64,000 nt of DNA from positions 185,998 to 249,997 of the forward strand of contig NW_019091472.1 of the NCBI RefSeq assembly GCF_001949145.1, in the 5' to 3' direction. Positions within the stretch are counted from its first letter, which is position 1; every line of letters begins with the position of its first letter. Position numbers and translations under genes: made by a program. Below are positions 29,101-44,100 of the stretch, piece by piece. The notes under the pieces were generated by a model. The model had not been told where the DNA came from and searched no databases. It saw only the letters and a program-made list of their open reading frames with translations. Source of the DNA: Acanthaster planci. Taxonomy: Eukaryota > Echinodermata > Asteroidea > Valvatida > Acanthasteridae.

Positions 29101-32100
29101 TACGCGTGGCCTTTCCATGGCTTTTGTGACTGATTTTATCCTTCAAAGTTTGCAGAGACATTTTTCCGCATGAGCTGCGGCTTATATTCCAAAGATTACG
29201 GTATCTTAAAGATCAATGCTTTAAGGACAAGCATGAATTGACCCTATAAACAATCAGTGTTTGAAGCAGTACCCTTTAAAGGACTGTTGAACCTTACCAA
29301 CAAAGTCTTGTTTTTCACTGTCCCACAAGGGGGCTGCTCTAACTCCATTGTACACCAAAGCAAAGAAAGCCTTTTTGACCTACAAGAGTCGTAAAAAAAA
29401 ACAATATAACCAAATGAACAAAAAGGGGACAGTTGACGAAAATTTGATAAACATTTGAAACACTTGAATGACAATTCACTAACATGTGTGCAGAAGTTGA
29501 TCTGCTTATTTTTGCATTGTACATGTATCAATCATTTAGCACTGGACATAACTATCCATTCGGAAAACCTCAGCCAAAATTTTGACAGATGCTGAGTTGT
29601 GGTAAGAAAGAATGCCAACTGTGAAAGTCTGCATTAGAGGTACTTACATGTACTGTACACCTAACATATGCCCTTATCTAAAACAAGGGCTTGTCTCTTT
29701 ACAAACCATAAGAGAGATCCAAAACATTTAACCCATCAGAAGTAATATGAAAAAGTATACATGTACACATAGCAAGGTAAGTTGAAAATTCACTCAAGCA
29801 AGCATTTGTGTGGTTTTGTTTTCAAGGCACTGACATCAAGTTTGTGAGATAGGCCACATCAGGATGCATTCCAGTCTTCTAAATCATTTGATATTTTACT
29901 ATTAATGTGTACACGGTATCTTCCAAATCTGCCAAAGTTGCACCATGGAGTTTGGATGATCACAGGGTGAAGATTAACAGACTTTCCAGTACATTCTAAA
30001 AACTTACCAACAGTTGAACGTCAAACACCACCAGCTTGGCACTTGTTGGAATGATCTCATAACATTTGTGGTTCTTCATGAACCTCACAAATGTCATCTC
30101 TTCTGCTTCTATAGAAACCAAAGGACACCACCATTGTAATATGTAACATGAATGTCATTGGGCCGTTTGACCCAAAGTATTCCTTGACTGGTTAACTACA
30201 TGTAAAATGACCTCAAAATATCACTAGAAAAATTCATTTTTTACACTTTTAAATGAAACAGTTTGGTTTTGATATGCACAAAGAACATTATTGCATTTCA
30301 TCAATCTTGTAAAATTGTGAAAGTTAACATTTACCTTGTGATGAACTCATTTAAAAATGTTCCAATATTTTAATGTATTATTAAGTATGGATGCTTTATT
30401 TTTTTTTCATTTTAAAAAGTGTTCATATGAATTTATTGACACAGCAAACATGGAATAAAAAAATCTAGAAAATAAGCAAACTTTTTTACTGTCGGCATGA
30501 CTTATGTTTAAGTAAATATTTCGATTTGGAGTAGACTTTGAATTGCATGTAGTGGGAAGAACAAGGCATATTTTCAATGTACAGACCTAATAGACCTCTG
30601 AAGAATTTAGTTTATCAAATTTTCATCACATTTGTAGCAGTAAACAGCTTTTCTATCACACAAATAGTCACAAGCCAACCATGTTAACATGTTCATGAGA
30701 TACTCAGCTCCAGTATGGTTTCTATGTTTTAAGTTAAATCAAATATGCAGATGTATTTTGGTATACATGTACAAGAAATCTCAGTCAAAGCAGCAAACAG
30801 TCACTAGAGACACTGCACTATTTTCAGCTTGCATGCAATGATGCAACATTATGCAGGTTCACTGCAACAGTGCATAACATACAGTATATCATTATGTGTT
30901 GAAACAACTACATGTACATGTAGTTTAAATATCTCCTATTGCAGTGCAGTAATAGCTCAAGGCAGCGAGTCCGCCCAACTCCAATAATTCACTGACTTAA
31001 CATGACTGAGTTGCTAGCCCCACTTGACTTGGACTCAAGTCATCACTGACAATCACTTGAATTAATGCAGACTCGACTTGATGTTAGTGTTGAATAACAT
31101 GACTTTGGACTTAACTTGAGACTTGAGTGGTGGGTGACTCACTCCAACACTGTCATATGGTCACATCTTTTGACCAATGTTTTGCAGTAAATATCGTGAT
31201 TGCCTAAGGTACATGCACATGTATTTGAGAATGATCCAAATATTCACAGTATGGGTTTTTTACACAAAGGAGGGGCTTGAGGGAATGCATACATGTCTAA
31301 TGTATTGACTTGGTCACATACGGGTATACCAGACAGTGCAATGAATTTGGAGAATCATGTCTGTGTTAGAGGTGACAGAACGTTGGAATCTGGCAAATTC
31401 CGTGGTGGAGTTGGAATGAATGCTTACCAGATAATGTATTGTGCAATCCCTGCAATGTATGGTTAAGGACTCTAATGCTAGTTTTATTGTAAGTGTCCAT
31501 GATGTTAGGCAAATCTTTTCAAATACCATAATAAATAAGGCCTGTGGCCCTGATGGTATCTCAAACAGAATGCTACGCTCGTGTAGCCAACAACTTGCCC
31601 CCATTTTACTCCAATCTTCCTGTTGGTTCTAAATGGCAGTTTTATCCCCCAGTGTTGGAAATCTTCCAATTATAATCCCTGTGCCAGCAATCAAAAATCT
31701 TACTGTATTTAATGATTACCAATCAGTGGCTTTAATTTCCAGCATTATGAAATGCTTTGAGAGGATTCTTTTACAATTTTTAAACAGTCAAGTTGGTAAT
31801 GTTGATTGATTTCAATTTGCATATCAGAAAAACAGGGGTGTTGAGGATGCAGTTGCTTTTTATCTCCATAAGCTGCATACACATCTAGATAGGCCTAAGT
31901 CCTTTGTTCATTCAGTTTCTATTGATTTCTCCAGTGCATTCAACACAATTGTTCCACATACATGTATTTTGATAAGTAAATTTGAATGTTAAACCACAGC
32001 TTGCATTACTCATACAGAGTTTTCTTACTAAACAGGCCACAAAAGGGTGAAGTGCAATGATAGGGTTCCTGGCGTTAAGTTGTTGAGTTTAGGTGCACTT

Positions 32101-35100
32101 CAAGGCAGTGTTATTTCTCATGCTCGGTTTTCGCTGTACACCAGTGATGTTAATCTCCCGAATCCCAACTGCTATACCAATTAAGTATGCAGATGATGCT
32201 GTCATTAGTAGATTTTTTACAAGACAATCCTTCCGAATATTTTAGCACTGTCCAGAATTTGTGGACGGGTGTGATCAACATCATTTATTTGCCAATACTA
32301 GTAAGACAAAGGAAATGGTCTTTGATTTGTTATTCATGGTCATTCTATTCAGCAAGTGTCTGAGTACAAGTACTCAGGTACCATGATTGAAAATACACTA
32401 ACATGGACTAATAACTGTAAGATTCTGGCTCGCAAAGCAAATCAAAGATTACATTTCCTGAAGAAACTGAAGGAATTTCATGTTGATAACAGGTTTTTGA
32501 TCCTTTCCTTGTCTAACTTGACAAAGGAAAATATCAAGAGATAGCAGGGCTAAGGAGGCTTGCTCAGTGCATCATCCACTCTAATTTACCACTAATCACC
32601 TCTCTGTATGAACAGCGTGTCTTGCTCTAAGTTCACACAATAATGCTCAACCTTTCACACCCACTCAATGAGCTATTTAAATTCGACAGATCTGGTATAC
32701 ATGTATGTCTGTGTTCCATCTTTTACACGTTGTCATCACAGAGGAATTCTTTTGTCTCAAATGCAATCCACTTGTTTAATAGGTCTGTGAATAGCTAATT
32801 AATTATCCATGCTACTGGACTTAGTTTCTTTACCTTAGTTTCTGTGCAATGTTCCCGTACTTTGGTCCTTTAGTTGTACTGTATCATTAATTGGTCAGTG
32901 ATGAACACATTGTATCTTAATGGTTTATAAGTGTATACTGCCCTTTTTAGAACTTCCAGTGGAAGTTGACTTCATATGCTTTTTAGTGCAGACAATAAAT
33001 TGAAATTGATTTGAACTGATGGATATTATGGGAATAAATTTTGATGTGGTGCTGGATTATTTAAAATCCTGTATAGTACACAGTCCACTTCACATCTTAT
33101 TAGAATCAGGTATCAGGACAAAAGGCTCTTACAACAAATGTAAAACAGTGTTTCATGTACCCATGAACACTTTTTATGTGATTTTATTTTTGGATTGTAA
33201 CATATAAAAGTAAAATTTCACACAATTCCCTTGATGGAGCAGGAAAACAGGACATTATGTGGCAAATCAAGTGAACCATTTCAACTGAATGGGTACAAAT
33301 CAATCATTTCTCCGTGAAAGAAATTAATCACTTGAAAAGTCAATGTTATTCATGTGCACAATCACAAACAATTCCTAAAATCCTAGCAAGGAAACCCGGT
33401 TTCAAGTGCATCAAATGCAATCATCAGGAAAAAGCCACTACTGAATCAATAAACAGAAAAAGACAATGGTCATTTATAAGGTTTTTATTACAAAAATCAC
33501 TTCCTACTGAGTCTATTTTGAATTAGTTTGTAATAATTATTCTTTGGCTTAGAAGTTTTGGTTTATGTTCCCAGTTAATAAATTAAGTAACTGCATTGCA
33601 CAATATATTGAAAAGCCATTTCATGTAACCTATCCATGCAAATGATGGATTACCAACATTTTTTCCCTCTCAATAGTGGAGAAAATCCAGCCTTGTTTTG
33701 AAACAGTATACCACGGTTTGAGGCATTTAGAGCGAGCGGATTACCACAGGGGGGACAAAAGCTTTCCACCACCACAGCGATGAGCCACACAGCACCGCTG
33801 CACGTTAATCTGGCCCCTATTGAAAAGAGGTCAGCAGAGCACTGTGCCGGTTTCGGGAACAAAAGAATCTTACGTAACACTGCACAATCTGGGCTCTTTT
33901 TCCAAGGCTGTAGGCCTGGCTGAAATATTCAGGAGTCAATGAATTTTACCTGTCAGCTTTAGAGTAGTGCCCAAAGAATCGTTCATTGTGGTATAAACGG
34001 CCATTAAATGAAATGATGAATTTTTGAAGAATTTTGAAAATGGAAAATCTTGAAAAGGACCCAGCATCTTGTCTTGCTCAAGAAAAATCCACCTGGCAGC
34101 AAGTGGTTTAAAGAGAAACAATTGTTACTCTAAAATCCCATCCTTGCCAAATTTCAGAATTTATCGCTAACAACCTTCCAGACAGATTTGGTAAAAACAA
34201 CCAAAAGCTTATCAAATTTAGCGAGGGTATCAACAGCAAGTAGAAAAGCAAAAATGATGAAGGTTAATTCTGGAGCTGATCCTGCAGATAAGGACAAAAG
34301 TTTGCTTTAAGTGTAATCAATAAACCAATTTTGGGGACTTGAATGGAAGAACTTGTAGCAGAAACTTAATGATAGGACTGAAAATGACAACATGGGCATC
34401 AGAACATCGCTAGAGAGGGGGTGTTGGGGAGTGTCACGACCCCTCCCCATTGGTAAGTTTTGTCAGTAAAATGGTCTGTCAGCAGCATAAAAAAACGAAG
34501 AACGGAGAATGAAGATGAAAGGAAAGGGGAGAAAATGAATATTGTAAAGAAAAGCCTTTATCATGAAGACACCTTCAGTGCCTCAGAGTACCGGTAGTTC
34601 ACTAGATAGACTGCACTTAATAAGTATTTATTTGTATTGTAATTATTTATAAGGCCACGAAGCTAAAGACGGTTTTACAACCTGAGGCCCCCCCCAAAAA
34701 AGTAATGCACACTTTCATGTCAGCACAAACCTTCTCAGGAAGGCGCCTCATGTGCAGAGATACGGTTGACAGCTACAGCTGTTGTGCAAAACACAAGCAC
34801 CTGTGCGTACGCAGGCAAATTGAAAGTGATCTGATTCTTAGTGATTACTACAAAATCACAAAATCACGGATCTAGCAAGAGAGGGCGAATCTTGAAAGGG
34901 AATCAAGCTACAGTGTGTCATTTGTGGAGATACATTTGACAATGATTATCGGATTAAACATAATCAAAAATATCCAGAAATGATCGGTAACAATAGGGTA
35001 CTCAGTTGCCAATGCCACAAAAAACCCTTTTGAATCTACTAGGAAGAAACCAAGGATTCTCTCGTGGATTGGTTGACATGTGCTGATTTACTTGGACATT

Positions 35101-38100
35101 CGGCAAAAGATTTGCAAAGGTGCAATACTGTGTTGGATGAATTGTGGAGACAACATTGTCCTGATATAGAGCAATTCTTAACAAATGTTGAAAATTTGGC
35201 AAAACATATCAGCGAAAATGCAACAGAAGTAAGCCAAAATACCAGAAGAGTTATGAGAACCATCAGACAAACCAAACAGCAAGTTGATCTGAAAACTGTG
35301 TGAAATGGCAAAACCACCGTCTCATGATCCAGCTGAAAGGGGACAGATAACAACCGATGAACAAAGAAGGTTCTTAGTATCCCCAAGACCAAACCAACCA
35401 AAACTGACAGCATTTCCAGAGAATGATGCCATACCAAAAGCAAACAACACAGATTTTCAGCGACATGGTATCAGCTTTATCCACATCTCAAGTATAACAT
35501 GTCCAAGGAAGTGGCACTCTGTTTGTCTGCTCAAGAGTTGGCTGACCCAGCCTGGACGACTAGAATGAGACAGTGGCATAAGATGCGAAGCAGGGGAAAA
35601 AAATGAAGGGAAAGCTGCAAGAGCATTTTGGGAGCAGCAGCCATCATGTTGCAATGACGGACTACATACAATTCACCAACCAGACAGCCCACGTAGAAAT
35701 CCTCTTTGACAAGTAACAATGTGCTCAAATGATTCAACAGCAGCAAGATGTCGTCAGAAACAGAGAGAGTGCACTGATTCTTATCGATGTGGCCAGAACT
35801 CTTACACATCAAGGTTTGCCGTTCCAGGGTAGAAGTACAAAGGAAGAGGAGAAAGATGGAAACTTCTATCAGATCGTCCAACAGTTAGCATGACACTCTC
35901 TGGTGATGAAAAAGTGGCTTGCGGAGACACGGCTGAGACCTTACCAAATAACACACGAGTCCAACCTCCCAGAATGAATTCGTTGGTCTTCTAGGCAACA
36001 ACGTCCACTTGCTAATCAGAGAGGCTGTGAGAGAGGCCTGATACTTCCAACAAGGATAGGATGGCAGTTGCTGTTTGCTTTGACGCTGAGAAAAAGGTGA
36101 AAGGAAGGCTCTTGGATGTCAAAGAAACCAAAGACAAGACAGGTGAAAGTTGGGCAAAAGATATCCTTGTGACATTGGGAGAGAATGAACTCAATACCAG
36201 CATCCAACATGCCAGGCTGCAAAAGTGGTGCTCATCAAGCCATGGTAACAAAGAAGCTTGATCGCCAAGTTCCGTATGTTTTAGGCACACGGACCAACAC
36301 TGTCAACAGCAGCCTGATTATACAGGAGATGTTCAATGTGATCCAGGAGTTGTATGTATTCTTCTCATGAAGCACAAAATGGCATGCTGTATCTGTAGCA
36401 AGTATCTGGATGAAATTGCAAATGCCCTGAAGCTTGGAAATATTTCCCAGGTGGATAGCGAGAGTGGAGTCAATAAAGTATGGTCTTCGTATGAGGCAAT
36501 CCAGCATACCCAACCCAAGGTGATGGACAGATGATGAATTTCATGCCCACAATTGCCCAACTTCCATAACTACTGACAGCTAGGCATCACACTAGGGAAT
36601 CAGACTACAGTACACTCATTTTACGTGACAGTTTGTCGGCAAATTTCATGTGGCACTCCCCCATTCAAAATGGTCTAGCAATGCCCATGATGAGTGTGAT
36701 GCCCACGACAACTGTGTTGTATGGAAACATCAATTTGCACTTTGGAAAACACACTGGTTCCATGACATCAGGTGCTTATGATGCACATCATTCCTCAGAA
36801 TCTTAACTGCCATCCAGTGTCAAGTGGACCAAAGCAGACAAGATTCCCCACATGACAGAGAGACGAGAAATAAGCAAGTAAACTGCTGCACAAGTTTGCC
36901 CAATAAAACACTGTTGTGTTATTGTTGACTTACAATTTGGTGTCTATCCATGGTCACTACAAACACTTGGAAAATTAGACAGAGGGCACAGAGAAGATAT
37001 GTCAACGGATCAAAAATACTAACATCGCAAAGTGACTGAGCTGCAGTTGTCAGAAAGAGAGCCAAGGCCAAGTTACCCAACAAAAATCCTCAGAACGAAT
37101 TTGAACGCCATCAAGAATATGAAAAAAGAAAAATCCATCTTACATGTACCTGCAAATAAAAGGAGAGTGACCATGCTGATGGACAGTGAAAACTATTACA
37201 GGAGTTGATTTACTGAGCAAAAGAATGATTTGTTGCTAATTGAAGAAAGATCCTACACCCTGATTCATACATAAAATGAATGCTATTTTGAGTAAATGGC
37301 AGAAGGGCCTGAATTCTCTCCCCATGGATTTGTGTGTACAAAGTTCACCTTTCAAAAGTGGCAACTCAGCTACAGTCAGTCTAATATCCATAAGCATGGT
37401 GGGCCCTCAGCCTAAGTGCATGGTCAGACAGTGGTGTGGTACTGCCCGGTTGTAAGATAGTGTCCCACCACTAACAAGAATCCCTGCTGAAGACAAGGAG
37501 AGTGGTCAGACTCATCCTCATCAAAGGTCAATCTGTTGGACAAGACGTCACACCTCAAGAAGTATGGTTTGGTATATCACATACTGGGTACCCCTTGATC
37601 CCTGCGAGGACACTTAAATTAATGAGAAAGCTCACACCTGACAGGTCAATTACAAAATACACACCTGAAGTTCCCCTCACCCTCCTGGCAGCAATTGGTG
37701 AGCCTATATATACGTGTATATCAGCTCCAAGTCATTACATACAATGTCAAGACCATCACCAGAGAGGATGGCATCGGGTAAATAAAATCCAACAGACATG
37801 ATAGACAGTGGAAATCTGCAGGCACTACATCTATCTTACACACATGGACTGGCAATGAGGTCACTTAAGCAGGTCTATGTCCCCGAGGGACTGTGGTGAC
37901 CAGAAGAGGGTCCTATGAAGCCTTGGAAATAGACCCTCTTCTGGTCACCACAGTCCCTCGTGGACATAGACATGCACTAGTGACCTCATAGCCAGTTCAT
38001 ATGCATTTTATAACACACCTCAAACTAGCAAAATATTCTTTCAGGGTTTTAACTCTTTTAATTCAACTTTCAATAGTACTCCAAAAATTGCCGAAAATTA

Positions 38101-41100
38101 AAGGTTCATCGTCATAGTGTCCCTTGACACAGTCTAATGTTGAGTTGCTATACTCAACAAGGCAAACATTTTCAAGGGTTTTGACAGTTCCTCTCACAAC
38201 AGATTGTCGAGATCGTGAATTGTTATACCAATTGTCTGATAGTATGACTTCATAATATTCACAGAGTAATTAATTACATCTTTAGTTTTCTGTGAATCTT
38301 TCCCAAGAACTAATTGGTTCATTTCTTCTTCTGTCAGTAGAGTTTTTTTTGACAAGAGTAATGTAAATCGATTGTAGATGTCACCATTTAAAATGAGCCA
38401 CAGCAACCTCCACAGGACGTAATAACTATTCAAAAATTTTCAAGACTAGTACCTGACCAGGCACTAGCCTGTGGAATTCATACGCATATAATGTCAGCGA
38501 GTCGCGCTGATGCTAAATTCATGTACTAGCCCACATTAGTGAACCACACATGACAGTATTTCAGCCAACCAGGATATAGAACCAGGAGGAGGTGTGTTAT
38601 AAACCTTAATAAACAGAGCAAGGGAATATGATGAGCTGGTCCATGTGTCCAACCACCCTCCGTAATATGGCCAACCTATTCTGTAAAGTGACTAAGCATT
38701 GCCAAGTGATAGGTCATTTTAGTCTCAGCTCAAACGACACTGAGTTGGCTCTCCAACCTCCTATTACAAGGGCTTCAACTCAAACCCCCAGCATGGCATC
38801 CTGCAAAGTTAGAATTATCACTTGTTGGATCAAGCCCTCCAATAAGCCATTGCATAGCGACCACCATCTCTGGAATGGACTGGTTCCTTTGTACCTCCTT
38901 ATCCATCAAGAACAGTGTATCGTTACAAGGCGTCTCTTATTTAATTAAGCGAAGTTTGCCCCGAATCAGGAGGTACAGCAACAGTGGTTTAGTATGGAGA
39001 ATTCAAATTTAAAGAACTCAGTGTAACAGATTTTGTTCAAATCTAACTCGCAAAAGACTTATTCAAGGTAAACACATACAGGTGTGCCCTGTATCAACAT
39101 CTTCTAGGCTGGAAATAAACAATATCAAGTGTCCACAGGCTCTTATAAATTTGACCTGATTTTTCATTGTTTGGAATTATCCTTTTTAGTTTTTATAATG
39201 TTATATTTCCTTTCTTGTCGTGTTTTTAATTTGCTTCCTCATATTCTCCAAAACAGCCTGTTCAATTACACACTATGCAGCACTTTTGTCACTTATCAAT
39301 CTGTCACTTTAAGGACATGGTTCGGATAGTTTTTGCCGAACTTCGGTTCAGTTCGGGTTTGGACACGTTGCACATTGAGACATCCAAGAGCATGCAATGA
39401 GCGTGTTGTATATGGTACTTCCGTGTGTAAATTATGTTAATATAAGTAATGAATCTCCTCTCCATCCCCATCCATGAGCAACTTTGATGTGAACATAAGT
39501 TTTCTAAACTATTTCCCCAAAGTTTGCTTAGGAGTGAAAATGCCATAGAAAGTTACTCTTGGAGGTATAACAGTTTCCGACCGCATTTTGCTGACCAAAA
39601 GCGGTCATGTTTGGACCATGCTTGACTCAACCAAATGATCGTACGATATGTGAAAACAGAAAAAAAAACCAGCTAGCTCAAATGGGAGCATAACTGATAA
39701 CAGCATTTTGTTATTTGAGATCTGCAAATAACTTAGACATCTGGCAAAATTCCATTACATGGATCAAACATGATAAAAAAAAGCAAGTTGGGCCACCACG
39801 CGAACCAAATCTTGTCGGGCGCTGGAGCGCTGCACCGGCATGACCCACCTGAAAAAATCACTTTTCCTTCCGGAGTTGCCTTTGATCGAGCACAAGTCAG
39901 ACTGTGATCAGCATCCAATCAAAATTTGTTTGAATTGCCATTTATGACATCATTGACCTAATATGGAAAGTAAGGGCATGGCTATCGGAGATTGGCAAAC
40001 ATAATGCTAGATTTGAATATACATACGCACAATCGGATGTAGTGAGAATTTAGAATTGTTGTGCAGCCGGTATGTTGTATGTTATCGGTTGATTATTAGT
40101 GAATTCTCACCACATGGTTTTTACAACCATCGCATGAGGCAGGGCCATCGTAAGTTTACTGTTCATATATTTACATGTACATGTACAATACTGGTACATG
40201 TGTGTTATACATACACACGACTGTGCCAAGCACCGGTGCAGCAGCAGTGCACGTGCAGCACAATTCGTTATCCATTTTTCATTGTGTTTTCTTTTTTATC
40301 ACGTTTTCTTGCGTGCACTCTGTGCACTGTCAGTGCCATGACATATTAAAGCTGAACATCCGAACCGACCAGTTTGGTTTGGTTCGGTTCGAAAGTGCCA
40401 TGTTCAATGATTTTTGGTTCGGTTCACTGGTTCAGCTGCAGCACTAACAACATGTTAAATACATCAACACCAACATGTAAGATTACATTAGTATGTCATG
40501 ACTGGATCACTTGTACATGGGAATCCACAGCATGAACAGGTTAATTGAGCAGGGGAAGTCAGAGGGCATCAACACTGTTACTTGCATTCACTCACTATCA
40601 GGTCATGCTTGCTGAAACCAGCAAACTCAGTACACCTTGACGCTAAAAGGCCATTCAGATGGGTAACAGCGTTTCAGTTGCTAACTGCTTAAAACTTTGA
40701 TATTAAACAATGGATGGAACATTGTGAGGGTCAGTCTTGACTTGAGAAAGTTTGATTCTGAGTTTGTAAATAAAAAGAATGAAATAGAAGCCATCAAATG
40801 AATTCTGAAGGTCAATATTATATTGTTGAACATGTGGTTTAGGTTTAAACAGAAAATAAAAGCAAATTTCATGAACAAAGTTAAAAACCATAGTAATTAT
40901 TCTATTTCAAGGAAGTACTCTTGAAAAAGTGTAATTACATACATGTACGTATAAGCCATTCTGCATTAACTCATTTGGGAACCTCTTACTTGTCAATTTA
41001 AACATCTCTCCAAGAGGTGAAAGAACCTCAAGCACAGTCACACATGTACATGTACTCCCAGTGAAGGCCCTCCCATGTACATGTACGTGTATTCATGAGT

Positions 41101-44100
41101 CACCTTTAATTTCTTTATTTAGTCTGACAAATCTTTCCTCCGAGGATGACTTGGTTCAATCCTTTTAGAAAGTCTAAATGGCTTTGAAGGCATTTGAAAG
41201 GATTTATTAAAGAACTTAAAAATATATATATTAACTGTAGCATGTGATGTATAAAGACGGTTTGAGTTTGGGAGCTCTTGGCAACTTACCAGAGGAAGCC
41301 TGGTTTTTTAAATTGGAATTATAGTGGTTTCTCCTCCTTCAGACTTCATTTAACTTCATCAAATACTCCCTAAATCAAACCACCACTAAACTTTGACAGT
41401 CAGTAACTATCCAAATCATGCTGTTATTTCAAAATAAATTTCGTCCAGATTAGAATTTTGGGTTAAGTGGTTAAATTGAAAATCATTTTGACTTACTTGG
41501 TTTGGTATTCATTTGATCTGCTCATCATTTAGAGAAACACAAAATGAAAAAAAAATGAGAGATAACTCCCCAACAACTTGGAGTTAAATTAACCTGCTTG
41601 GGTTTTTTTTCCTGAGTTGGCAATACTCTCAAGACACATTTACCAGTTCCAAAAACTTCTGGATGCCTTTTGGTGATAATACAAAAGTTTGAGTGAAGTG
41701 ACAGAATAAGTCAAAATGAATATGACTGATGAGTTAGTTTGTATAAAGTGTGTGAAATGTATGTTATGGGGATGCTGTTGGGGGTAGTGTAGTTATTACC
41801 TGCTGAATCAACTTCCATACTGCCTAAATCATTATCAGCAATGGCCTGTAACTGCAACAACAAACGAGTAAACAAACAAACAAAAAGGTGGCAAGGTCAC
41901 AAGGTGATAGAGATAAATAAAAAGAACATCGCTCAAGAAAATGAAGGATCTCTTTGGTCAGCATGGAGGTGGGTGATTGCTTAACAGTGGAATGATGGGA
42001 AGATGGAGCTAAAGCGCAGTGACAATGACAAAGGTCAAGTTTCTATCGAGTGACTAGCCATTCCGTAAACAGAAAAGAAAGCAAATAACTGACCTTTAAT
42101 TTTCACATAAGATTCTGAATAACACCTCTGAAAAAAAACAAGAATTGTTATAAATAATTAAAAGGTCAATTTTCACTAATCACCAACCAAGTAAGCTACA
42201 TGCACATGTACTTGTGAAAAATATCCTGTATTGAATTCAACAGGTACCACTACAGTAGAGTGACCAATTTACAGGATGTATACATTCAGTACATGTGAGT
42301 GTCGCTGAAACATGCATGCAGCGGGCCAAATTAAAAGGAAGAAATTGCCACTTTTGGTAATCTCAGTGATAGTTTTACTCTTTTTAATCATTTGCTTAAT
42401 ACAACAAAATTCTTTGTACAGTATCTGTATTTGTGCCATAGGTGTTAAAGACTACTGTATATACCCCTCTCCAATAAGTAAAAAAACTGGGCCAGAAATT
42501 AAGTTTGATAAAGAAGTAAAAAAAAAATGCGTACATGTATCGTGGCTAGAATAGTATTATGCAAATTTCACAATCTTCTCATGGTCATCAAATCACTGAG
42601 ATATTCTACGAGTCTGCGTACATGTAGCTTACTGTGTCAATCACTTGTTCTCATTATATACTATACATGTAAACGCATTTATTGGTTAAAACTTAAGACT
42701 GCAATTATGTCCAAAAATCTTAGGGCTATTTTGCAAATAACTTGGATTATAGAACTTGCAGAACTCCAGGGAAGTCACTTGATCACATATTACAATTATA
42801 CCCTTTTTGCAATAACACAGGTGAATTACAAGATATGTAACCATATCAGAGATATTGATAATAATGGTCTGCTCATGCAAAGTCTCAGTGCGCCAATATC
42901 ATTATCATCAGGCACATAATCACGCATGCACCTGGAATCATCTCAGCTCTCTAAACAAGTACTCAGCTCATTGCTGCCATTTCAAGCACAACCGCACTAA
43001 TCGCCCACAATTACAATTTCTGTCCTCACAGAGAGAGGCAAACTGTACTGTACATGTAAGTTGCAATAAGTAACCACCAGCTGGATTCAAACCTGACCCT
43101 CAGACCCTACACCATTTACATGTATCCTCCATACATGTACAAACCATTTACTGGTATACCACTCAGACACAAACCAGTTAAGAAGCAGATTCAGAATGTA
43201 AAATAAACGTAAAATAACTATGTAAAGTAGAGTAAAAACAGAAGGGAGTTCTCACACACTGTTTGCATAGCCTGCATGATAACATAAATTTCTGAATAAT
43301 GACACTTCTTTTAGCTGTCCATATAATCTATTTTTATTTTATCTCTGGTGACATACACAACAGAACACCTGACAGAATTCAGCAGTTTTGTTCGAAGCAA
43401 AAGGGTTTACCAAGGTTGTCATATTTGTTTTATAAACACAGAGAATTGTCTCTTACTTTACACAAACCTATTGCCTTAAACTGCCAAAATATGAAGGAAT
43501 GTCATCTTCCACTCAAGGTCCAGAATAACAACGAAAGTGTTTCCACCTGACCCTCATCTTTCTTTCCAAACATTATTGACTTAAGAAAAAACTCTTCCAC
43601 TCATTTCGTTGACCTTATGGTCTGCATTCTCTGCATTCATTCATCGATTTACTAAAGTGGGTAAAAGATGAAACACTTTTATCCAAGTAAAGAAACCTAC
43701 ACATGTATGAGAGTGGCTTGACGAGTGGGACAAGTTGGTGAGGAGTGAGAGGATGAAGGTTGTGAGTTGGTAAGGGGAAAACTGGTAAGGGGCACTTTTA
43801 CCTACATGTACATGTATGTGTACATGCAAAAGACAAATAAAAATGCTAGATATCAAGATCTTAGGTCTTTTTTGACAATACATGTACAGGTAAATTTAAC
43901 CTAGTTTCAAAAATTCAAATGCACCTTGTTTGGCTCATTAGCCTTACATGATCATATTTCGTAATGTGTAATTCAGGAAGCTCCAGGTGATTTACATATG
44001 GCTTGAAGCAAAACACTATACTGTACAGCCTCTTTTGTGTAATCATCATTTACAGCAATGACCATACCAATCAATCAGTAAAGGAAATGAAGATCTTTTT

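Noticed and set aside
42527-42919. 130-codon open frame on the + strand
   Set aside because: Low-complexity composition inside an AMPK gamma intron, on the opposite strand, without splice or homology support.
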